Source of the DNA: Methylobacterium currus | GTDB taxonomy: Bacteria; Pseudomonadota; Alphaproteobacteria; Rhizobiales; Beijerinckiaceae | DNA: 64,000 bases | Assembly (NCBI RefSeq): GCF_003058325.1 | Contig: NZ_CP028843.1 | Span: 1,293,501 to 1,357,500 of the forward strand | Reading direction: 5' to 3' | In this document: positions 55,986 through 64,000 of the stretch, one piece after another | How the letters are laid out: each line of letters starts with the position of its first letter | Numbering within the stretch: position 1 is the stretch's first letter | Notes under the pieces: generated by a model | Seen by the model: only the letters and a program-made list of their open reading frames with translations | Databases searched by the model: none | What the model was told of the DNA's origin: nothing | Position numbers and translations under genes: made by a program

Positions 55986-57034
55986 CGGATGTATCCAGCC
56001 TGACGGAACCAGGCGACGGCATCGGACAGGCCGTCGCGGTAGGGCCGGGCCGCGTAGCCGAGCTCGGCCCGCGCCTTGGCGTCGGAGAAGAACATGCGGT
56101 AGCGCGACATCCGGATGCCGTCGATCGTGGCGAGCGGCGCCTTGCCGGTGATCCGCGCGGCGAGTTCGGACACGAAGGCCACCGGATAGACCGCCGCCCG
56201 GGGCAGCCGGACGGTCGGGGCTTTTCGCCCGACGAGGCCGGCGATGTCGGCGAGCATGCGCGACAGGAGCACGTCCTCGCCCCCGAGGATGTAGCGCTCG
56301 CCGATGCGGCCGTTGTGCAGGGCGAGGAGATGGCCCTTCGCCACGTCGTCGACATGGACGAGGTTCAAGCCGGTATCGACGAAGGCCGGCATCTTGCCGT
56401 TGGCCGCCTCGACGATGATCCGCCCGGTCGGGGTCGGCTTGACGTCGCGCGGGCCGATCGGGGTCGAGGGGTTGACGATCACCGCCGGCAGGCCCTCGCG
56501 GGCCACCATCTCCTCGACCACCCGCTCGGCCACCACCTTGCTGCGCTTATAGGCGCCGATGGCGGTTTCGGGGGTCAGCGGCCGGGTCTCGTCGGCGGGC
56601 GTGCCGTCGTCGTGCGGCTTGATGGTGGCGACGCTCGACGTGTAGACGATCCGCTCGACGCCCGCCTCCAAGGCCGCCCGCATCAGCGCCCGGGTGCCCT
56701 CGCGGTTGGTGCGCACGATCTCTTCCGGGTCCGGCGCCCAGAGCCGGTAATCCGCCGCGGCATGGACGAGGTAGCGCATGCCGCGCATGCCGGCCGCCGC
56801 CGCCTCGGGGTCGCGCATGTCGCCCTCGACGATCTCGACGTCGGGCCAGGTCAGGTTGGTGCGCGGGCTCGTCGCGCGCACCAGCACCCGCACCGGGAAG
56901 CCGGCGGCCCGGAACACGTCGACCAGCGCCGGGCCGAGGAAGCCGCTGGCGCCGGTGATCAGCACCGGTCCGGCCTCGAGCCCGGGGCCGGACGGGATGC
57001 GGTCAGGCGCGATGCGGTTCTGGGCCTCGGTCAT
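55982..57034 (-). CDS. hpnA: Hopanoid-associated sugar epimerase HpnA
   Basis: 350 residues, extended short-chain dehydrogenase/reductase. NAD(P)-binding motif LITGASGFLGPALVDVF near residue 28, and the YxxxK pair in GAYKRSKVVAE at about 157-161. HpnA is linked to hopanoid head-group/ribose processing. It is the first gene of the leftward hopanoid operon; a promoter should lie in 57035-57213, which otherwise only contains a small hairpin. Confidence 0.92.
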   Translation of the reverse strand: MTEAQNRIAPDRIPSGPGLEAGPVLITGASGFLGPALVDVFRAAGFPVRVLVRATSPRTNLTWPDVEIVEGDMRDPEAAAAGMRGMRYLVHAAADYRLWAPDPEEIVRTNREGTRALMRAALEAGVERIVYTSSVATIKPHDDGTPADETRPLTPETAIGAYKRSKVVAERVVEEMVAREGLPAVIVNPSTPIGPRDVKPTPTGRIIVEAANGKMPAFVDTGLNLVHVDDVAKGHLLALHNGRIGERYILGGEDVLLSRMLADIAGLVGRKAPTVRLPRAAVYPVAFVSELAARITGKAPLATIDGIRMSRYRMFFSDAKARAELGYAARPYRDGLSDAVAWFRQAGYIR

Positions 57035-57119
57035 GCACTCTTTCTCGACCGTGCGGGCGGTGGGCCCGGTCTCCGGCAGTTACAAGTCGGGAAGCCGGGC
57101 CGCTTCTGCCAGCCCGGCG

Positions 57120-57138
57120 CCATGCCCGCAAGGCATGG
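57120..57138 (-). terminator. Small hairpin downstream of dxs
   Basis: CCATGCC-CGCAA-GGCATGG, a 7-bp stem between the end of dxs and the start of hpnA, both leftward. No T-run; possible weak terminator or attenuator. Confidence 0.3.
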
Positions 57139-57213
57139 GAGGTCGATCGCGGGCGGACGTGCCGCCCGCGCATCAGATCCTGCCGCCGGGATCACCCTTC
57201 CCGGCGAGACGTC

Positions 57214-59199
57214 TCAGGCGAGGCGCAGTCGCCCGCCCCGCTCCGCTCCGCGGACCGGCAGGGTCGCCTCGACGACCTTGACGATCGACGGCGCGTCGAG
57301 CCCCGCTTCCGCGTACATCCGCTCCGGCGTGTCATGCTCCTGGTAGGCGTCCGGCAGCGTCAGCGTCCGCACCCGCACCTTGCCCTCGTCGAGCGCGCCG
57401 CGCGACGACAGCAGGTGCAGCACCATCGCCCCGAAGCCGCCCACCGACCCCTCTTCCAGCGTCACCAGCACCTCGTGGCTCGCCGCCAGGTCCAGGATCA
57501 GCGCCTCGTCCAGAGGCTTGGCGAACCGCGCATCCGCCACCGTCACCCCGATGCCCGACGCCTCGAGCCGCTCCGCCGCCTTCAGCGCCTCCGAAAGCCG
57601 CGTGCCGAGGCTGAGCAAAGCCACCCGCGCCCCCTCCGGACGCCGGATCACCCGACCCTTGCCGATCGGCAGCACCTCGCCCGTCTCCGGCAGCTCGACG
57701 CCCACGCCCTCGCCCCGCGGGTAGCGGAACGCGATCGGACCCGAATCATGCGCATGCGCCGTCGCCACCATGTGCACCAGCTCGGCCTCGTCGGAGGCCG
57801 CCATCACCGTCATGTTCGGCAGGCAGCACAGATAGGCGAGGTCGAAGGCGCCCGCATGCGTCGCCCCGTCGGCCCCCACCAGACCGGCCCGGTCGAGGGC
57901 GAAGCGCACGGGAAGGTTCTGCAACGCCACGTCGTGCACCAGCTGGTCGTAGCCGCGCTGCAGGAACGTCGAGTAGATCGCGCAGAACGGCCGGAACCCT
58001 TCCGTCGCCAGCCCGCCCGCGAAGGTCACCGCGTGCTGCTCGGCGATGCCGACGTCGAAGGTCCGCTCCGGATGCACCTTGGCGAACAGGTCCACGCCCG
58101 TGCCCGACGGCATCGCGGCGGTGATCGCCACCACCTTGTCGTCGACATTGGCCGCCTTGATCAGGCTCTCGCCGAACACGCGGGTATAGGCCGGGGCGTT
58201 CGGCTTGGCCTTGGTCTGCTTGCCCGAGATGACGTCGAACTTCACCACCGCGTGGCCGCGATCGGCGGCGGCCTCTGCGGGGGCGTAGCCCTTGCCCTTC
58301 TGCGTGACGACGTGGACCAGCACCGGGCCGTCCGGCGCGTCGCGCACGTTCTTGAGGACGGGGAGCAGGTGGTCGAGGTTGTGGCCGTCGATCGGCCCGA
58401 CATAGTGGAAGCCGAGCTCCTCGAACATCGTGCCGCCGCCGGCCAGGATGCCGCGGGCATACTCTTCCGCACGCGCCGCGGTGTCGTAGATCGCCTTCGG
58501 CAACAGGCGGCCGAACTGCTTGGCGGTGTCGCGCAGCGACCGGTAGGTGTCGCCCGAGACCAGCCGGGCGAGATAGGACGACATGGCGCCGACGGGGGGC
58601 GCGATCGACATGTCGTTGTCGTTGAGGATGACGATGAGGCGCGACTTCAGCGCGCCGGCATTGTTCATCGCCTCGTAGGCCATGCCGGCCGAGATCGAGC
58701 CGTCGCCGATCACCGCCACGACGTTGCGGCGCGGGGGCGTCTCGCCGCGCGCCTTCGCGGCGGCGTCGCTCAGGTCGCGGCCGATGGCCATGCCGAGGCC
58801 GGCGGAGATGGAGGTGGAGGAATGGGCCGCGCCGAAGGGATCGTAGGGGCTCTCGGCGCGCTTGGTGAAGCCCGAGAGGCCGCCGCCCTGGCGCAGGGTG
58901 CGGATGCGGTCGCGGCGGCCCGTGAGGATCTTGTGGGGATAGGCCTGGTGGCCGACATCCCAGATCAGGCGGTCGTCCGGGGTGTTGAAGACGTAGTGCA
59001 GGGCGACGGTGAGCTCGACGACGCCGAGGCCCGCGCCGAGATGGCCGCCGGTGACCGAGACGGCGTCGATGGTCTCGGCGCGCAGCTCGGCGGCGAGCTG
59101 GGCGAGGTCGCTCTCGGGCAGCTGGCGGAGATCCGCCGGCTCGCGGACGCGGTCGAGGAGGGGAAGAACCAGATCGGACAAGTCGTGACACTCGCTCAT
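57214..59199 (-). CDS. dxs: 1-deoxy-D-xylulose-5-phosphate synthase
   Basis: 661 residues from ATG 59199. Thiamine-diphosphate motif [18 protein letters not shown] at about residue 154, and the transketolase motif [15 protein letters not shown] at about 430. DXS makes deoxyxylulose phosphate from pyruvate and glyceraldehyde 3-phosphate, the first step of the MEP pathway that supplies isoprenoid precursors to the hopanoid genes next door. Same strand as hpnA, 180 bp upstream of it. Confidence 0.95.
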   Translation of the reverse strand: MSECHDLSDLVLPLLDRVREPADLRQLPESDLAQLAAELRAETIDAVSVTGGHLGAGLGVVELTVALHYVFNTPDDRLIWDVGHQAYPHKILTGRRDRIRTLRQGGGLSGFTKRAESPYDPFGAAHSSTSISAGLGMAIGRDLSDAAAKARGETPPRRNVVAVIGDGSISAGMAYEAMNNAGALKSRLIVILNDNDMSIAPPVGAMSSYLARLVSGDTYRSLRDTAKQFGRLLPKAIYDTAARAEEYARGILAGGGTMFEELGFHYVGPIDGHNLDHLLPVLKNVRDAPDGPVLVHVVTQKGKGYAPAEAAADRGHAVVKFDVISGKQTKAKPNAPAYTRVFGESLIKAANVDDKVVAITAAMPSGTGVDLFAKVHPERTFDVGIAEQHAVTFAGGLATEGFRPFCAIYSTFLQRGYDQLVHDVALQNLPVRFALDRAGLVGADGATHAGAFDLAYLCCLPNMTVMAASDEAELVHMVATAHAHDSGPIAFRYPRGEGVGVELPETGEVLPIGKGRVIRRPEGARVALLSLGTRLSEALKAAERLEASGIGVTVADARFAKPLDEALILDLAASHEVLVTLEEGSVGGFGAMVLHLLSSRGALDEGKVRVRTLTLPDAYQEHDTPERMYAEAGLDAPSIVKVVEATLPVRGAERGGRLRLA

Positions 59200-59464
59200 T
59201 CGAGGGCGGATCCCGCCTAAGCCTCGCGGCCGGGAATCCCCGCAGATGGCGGCCGTTATACCGCAAGCGGCCGATCGCGCCATCGCTCGGCGCGCGAACC
59301 TCACGGTTGCGGCTGTGCGCGGCGTAACAACCCCGAAGAACATCCTGAACCCGGCGTGAATCCTTTATGGCGCGGCGACAGCTGCGCCGGAATGCGCTAG
59401 GATGCTTGAGCACGACGTGACCGCCCGGCGGTCTCGCCAATACGCGTTCCAGCACGGAGGTCAG

Positions 59465-59725
59465 ATGGGACGGTCGATACCGGCGCGCGGGCTCGTCCTG
59501 AGCGTGCTGCTGGCGGCGCCGGGCCTCCTGCTGGTCGCGCCGAGCCGTGAGGCGCAGGCGGTGCCGCTGTATCCCGCCCTCGACCCCGCCTGGCTGCCGC
59601 ACCTGCCCGTCTGCCCGCCCACCGACCGGACCTGCGATCTCGTCGCGCGGCGCCGCATCCCCGCCTGTACCTGGCGGGTGCGGCCGACGCCGGAAGGCCC
59701 GCGACGGGTCCGGATCTGCGCGTGA
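59465..59725 (+). CDS. Small secreted Cys-containing protein
   Basis: 86 residues with a signal peptide (residues 1-31, ending REAQA) and a mature region with four Cys (LPVCPPTDRTCDL, PACTWRV, RICA), probably two disulfides. GGAGG is 4 bases upstream of ATG 59465. Its stop overlaps the start of the secreted nuclease gene, so the two are co-translated. Function unknown. Confidence 0.65.
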   Translation: MGRSIPARGLVLSVLLAAPGLLLVAPSREAQAVPLYPALDPAWLPHLPVCPPTDRTCDLVARRRIPACTWRVRPTPEGPRRVRICA

Positions 59726-60630
59726 CGCGCGTCGCCCGCAAGCGGGACGGCCCGCCGTCGCCGCCCGGAATCCTGTGCCTGTTGCTCCTGACCCTGCCGG
59801 CACCGGCGCTGGGGCGCGACTGTCCCGAGCATTTCGCCGGCGGCACGCGCCCGGCGCTGACCAATCCGCGGCTCTCGGCCGACACCACGCTGCTGTGCTA
59901 TCAGGCCTTCGCGGTCCTGTATTCGGGCCTGTCGCGCACGCCGCTCTACGCCGCAGAGCACCTCACCGCGGCGCGGATCGAGGCCGCGCGCCGGGTCGAC
60001 CGGATCGACGCCTTCCACGAGGAGGAGCGGCTGCCCGAGGCGGCGCGCTCCGACCTCGCGGATTACGCCGGCAGCGGATGGGACCGGGGCCACATGGCCC
60101 CCTCCGGCGACATGCCGAGCCCGAGCGCGCAGGCGGACTCCTTCACCCTCGCCAACATCGTGCCGCAGAATCCGGACCTCAACCGCCGGCTCTGGGCCGG
60201 GATCGAGAGCAGCGTGCGGGCGCTCACGCTCGCGCGCGGCGACCTCTTCGTCGTCACCGGGCCGCTCTTCGAGGGCACGAGCGTGCAGTCGCTGCGCGGC
60301 CGGGTGCTGATCCCGACCAGGCTTTTCAAGGCGGTCTACGACGCCAACCGGGGCGAGGCCGGGGTCTACCTCGCCCGCAACGCCGCGCCGGGCGAGGCCT
60401 GGGAGGCGATCTCCCTCGAGCAGCTCGCCGCGATCGGCGGCATCGTCGCCTTTCCGGACCTGCCGGACTCGGTCCGCCGCCGCATCATGGCGCTGCCCGA
60501 GCCGCGGCGCGACGAATATGCCGGCGGCCCGCGCAGCCGCCGCGAGCCCGGCTTCCTCGACTGGCTCGCCGCCGAGCTGCGCCGCGCCGCCCGCCGCGCC
60601 TGGCGCGACGTCCTCCGCTCGCTGTTCTGA
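59722..60630 (+). CDS. Secreted DNA/RNA non-specific endonuclease
   Basis: 302 residues from a start that overlaps the previous stop by 4 bases. A signal peptide covers about residues 12-32 (LCLLLLTLPAPALG). The catalytic block DRGHMAPSGD is at 121-130 with the His124 general base, and the Mg-binding Asn is in FTLANIVPQNPDLN. The beta-beta-alpha metal nuclease family (NucA/Serratia type) degrades nucleic acid outside the cytoplasm, for nutrient or competition purposes. Confidence 0.9.
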   Translation: MTRVARKRDGPPSPPGILCLLLLTLPAPALGRDCPEHFAGGTRPALTNPRLSADTTLLCYQAFAVLYSGLSRTPLYAAEHLTAARIEAARRVDRIDAFHEEERLPEAARSDLADYAGSGWDRGHMAPSGDMPSPSAQADSFTLANIVPQNPDLNRRLWAGIESSVRALTLARGDLFVVTGPLFEGTSVQSLRGRVLIPTRLFKAVYDANRGEAGVYLARNAAPGEAWEAISLEQLAAIGGIVAFPDLPDSVRRRIMALPEPRRDEYAGGPRSRREPGFLDWLAAELRRAARRAWRDVLRSLF

Positions 60631-60661
60631 CGATCCCGCTCGCATCCCGGACGAGACGCCC

Positions 60662-60934
60662 ATGCCCGCGCACGCGAAGCCCGCCTTCACCCCCTTCGCC
60701 GACGATGCCGCGGTCCAGACCCTCGGCGGCCTGACGCTCGAGAACGGCACCGCGCGGATCGCGCTTCACGGCTCGCTCGACTTCGCCCGCGACCGGGAGA
60801 GCCTGGAGCGGGCGCAGGCGCTGCAGAAGACCCTGGCGGCGATCGTGGCGGCGCTGGAGGCCGAGGGCGACCTGCCCGAGCGGGCGCAGGAGGTCCGGGC
60901 GGCGACGACCGAGGTGAAGAACCCGTTCGGCTAG
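60662..60934 (+). CDS. Hypothetical protein, 90 aa
   Basis: A small protein with a short beta region (LGGLTLENGTARIALHGSLD) and a long helix (SLERAQALQKTLAAIVAALE). No signal peptide. Conserved-looking but unrecognised. It is on the same strand as the nuclease gene, 31 bp downstream. Confidence 0.6.
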   Translation: MPAHAKPAFTPFADDAAVQTLGGLTLENGTARIALHGSLDFARDRESLERAQALQKTLAAIVAALEAEGDLPERAQEVRAATTEVKNPFG

Positions 60935-61180
60935 AGCTTGTTTCCGACGGAGGGGAAACCGGTTCGCCGAAGACGATGCGGCGCAATCGAAGACCCAGAG
61001 CAGCGTCCCGCGGCCGCCTTGCACCCCCCCGGCGGCCCTGGTAAGCGCGGGAGCACTCCCAATTCCACGCGCGACCGCCCGCGCCGGCGCCCGTCGGGCC
61101 GGATCATCGTCACGATCATCCGCCCGCCCCGCCCCGAATCCGGTCGGGACCACGCGACAGACACCCGGAAGGACCAGCCC

Positions 61181-62833
<1,653 letters not shown>

Positions 62834-62844
62834 GCGGCGAACGA

Positions 62845-62865
62845 GGCGGCGGGAGACCCGCCGCC
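62845..62865 (+). terminator. Terminator hairpin after ettA
   Basis: GGCGGCGGG-AGA-CCCGCCGCC, perfect 9-bp stem 12 bp after the ettA stop, followed by TTCAC. Strong stem with a poor T-run. Confidence 0.7.
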
Positions 62866-62896
62866 TTCACGGCGCTGTCCTCGGCCTTCGGACCTA

Positions 62897-63190
62897 AATG
62901 CGCTCGCCCGCGAGCCGGTGGCTGAGCATGTCGACGAACAGGCGCGTCCGGGCCGGCGTTCCGGAACTGCCCAGCCACACCGCGCTCACCCGGATCGGCG
63001 GCGGCTCGTGTGCCGGCAGGAGGAGTTCGAGGCGCCCTTCGTCGAGATCCTGCCTGACCTGCCAGAGGGGCGCCAGCCCGATCCCCGCCCCGTGAAGCAC
63101 GGCGGCGGTCGCCTGGACCAGCACGGGCTGGCCTGGCATCTGCGTCGCTGGAGCGGCGTTCGGCGGCTGTTCCCTCGCGCTCGCGCTCAC
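62897..63190 (-). pseudogene. C-terminal remnant of a LysR-family regulator
   Basis: About 75 residues (ATAAVLHGAGIGLAPLWQVR and RVSAVWLGSSGTPARTRLFV) match the end of a LysR effector-binding domain (the usual GxGIxxLP region and final helix). The helix-turn-helix and first effector subdomain are absent; upstream sequence (63191-63263) is unrelated. It is therefore a decayed fragment between ettA and the export gene. Confidence 0.7.
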
Positions 63191-63263
63191 CGAACCGCGC
63201 GCTCCCGGCAGCCGGGGGGCCGCCTGAGGCGGCCCGAGCCAAGCCCCTTCCGGCCTGCTCTCC

Positions 63264-64000
63264 CTATCGCGTCGCCGAGTACAGCGACGCGCCGGACGCG
63301 ATCGGTGAGGTGACGGTGGAGAACACGCTGAGGACCTTCTGGACCTCGGTGAAGGGCGCGTTCGAGACGTAGACGAGGTCGCGGTTGCGCATCCGGAACG
63401 CCTGGGAGACGAACAGGCTGTTGGGATCGCGCATGTTGATCCGGTACACCACCGGCACGAAGTTCGAGGACAGCAGCGGGCTGCCGGGCCGCAGGCGGCG
63501 CACCACCGAGGCCGGCTCGAACCGGAAGATGAACACGCCGGCCGGATCGGCCTGGAAGTCGCGCAGGCCCCCGGACTTGGCCAGCGCCTGCGCCAGCGTG
63601 ATGCCCTCGGCCGAGAACGGGATCTCGTAATTCGCCCCCGTGGCGCCGACGGCCAGGAAGGTCTGGGGATCGCGCACCAGGGTGAGGGTGTCGCCCGGAC
63701 GCAGGAAGATGTTCTCGCGCGGGTTGGAGACCACCGCGGTGAGCGGCACCGTCGCGGTGGTCGAGCCGCGCGACAGCCGCACGAAGGTCTCGCTCACCGG
63801 CGCCGAGACGCCGCCCGCGGTGGCGATGACGTCGAGCAGTCGGTCGCCCTTCTCGGTGAGCGGCACGCGGCCGCCGCCGAGATTCGAGACCGGGCCGCTG
63901 CGGGCCGCGGCCAGGCGACCGCCGCCGGCGGCGGCGGCCTCGCCCAGCACCGTGACGCTGGTGCTGAGCGGCGAGTTGACGGTGACGAGCACCTGCGGCT
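63264..64000 (-). CDS. Polysaccharide export protein (Wza-like), C-terminal part, 5' end outside window
   Basis: About 245 residues visible, open to the right window edge. SLBB-type repeats occur (TEKGDRLLDVIATAGGVSAP, FSAEGITLAQALAKSGGLRD), each followed by a beta-rich block (LRPGDTLTLVRDPQTFLAVG). The end, MRNRDLVYVSNAPFTEVQKV then LSVFSTVTSP, is typical of outer-membrane polysaccharide export proteins of the Wza type in alphaproteobacteria. It probably belongs to a capsule or exopolysaccharide locus continuing beyond the window. Confidence 0.82.
   Translation of the reverse strand, partial: PQVLVTVNSPLSTSVTVLGEAAAAGGGRLAAARSGPVSNLGGGRVPLTEKGDRLLDVIATAGGVSAPVSETFVRLSRGSTTATVPLTAVVSNPRENIFLRPGDTLTLVRDPQTFLAVGATGANYEIPFSAEGITLAQALAKSGGLRDFQADPAGVFIFRFEPASVVRRLRPGSPLLSSNFVPVVYRINMRDPNSLFVSQAFRMRNRDLVYVSNAPFTEVQKVLSVFSTVTSPIASGASLYSATR

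Noticed and set aside
57334..59220. Rightward 628-codon frame opposite dxs
   Set aside because: Antisense of dxs with low-complexity Arg/His/Gly content and no domain.

Overview
The window is GC-rich alphaproteobacterial DNA, most likely Methylobacterium or a close relative. The chromosomal genes point that way: a hopanoid operon (hpnA, hpnC, hpnD, hpnE, shc) with dxs, a MucR-family regulator, a GCG_CRPN-type small secreted protein, a YcjX/YcjF pair and a divergent pobR/pobA pair.

Layout. 1-9.2 kb is ordinary chromosome: ycjX, ycjF, a chemoreceptor, pobA, an AraC regulator, an aldo/keto reductase and a small secreted protein. 9.2-47.0 kb is a prophage or gene-transfer-agent-like cluster. It has a LexA/CI-type S24 repressor, a small membrane protein, a NusG paralogue, terminase, a DUF1073/DUF2213/DUF2184 head module, a tail module in the order of GTA genes g9-g15, a tail fibre, an endolysin and a holin. 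I found no integrase or replication gene belonging to the prophage itself. 47.4-64 kb is chromosome again: L,D-transpeptidase, mucR, an LLM oxidoreductase, the hopanoid operon, dxs, a secreted nuclease, ettA and the end of a polysaccharide export gene.

The notable feature is nested. A 15.9-kb, much more AT-rich island (12598-28496) sits inside the prophage large-terminase gene. It is bounded by perfect 43-bp direct repeats that encode the Walker B region of the terminase. Removing the island with one repeat restores an uninterrupted 488-codon terminase reading frame. The island carries a tyrosine recombinase, matching GTCAC-N6-GTCAC repeats just inside both ends (probable arm sites), an XRE repressor, a helicase fused to a primase-like domain, a type IIG-like restriction-modification gene, GIY-YIG and PD-(D/E)XK nuclease-like proteins, and several exported or membrane proteins of unknown function. 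It has no capsid, tail or terminase genes. It therefore looks like a phage satellite or integrative element that uses a prophage packaging gene as its attachment site and disables it while integrated.

A third layer is an 840-bp IS5-family element inserted in the island restriction-modification gene, a few codons before the NPPW catalytic motif. It is flanked by a CTAG duplication, and removing it restores a 1001-residue frame.
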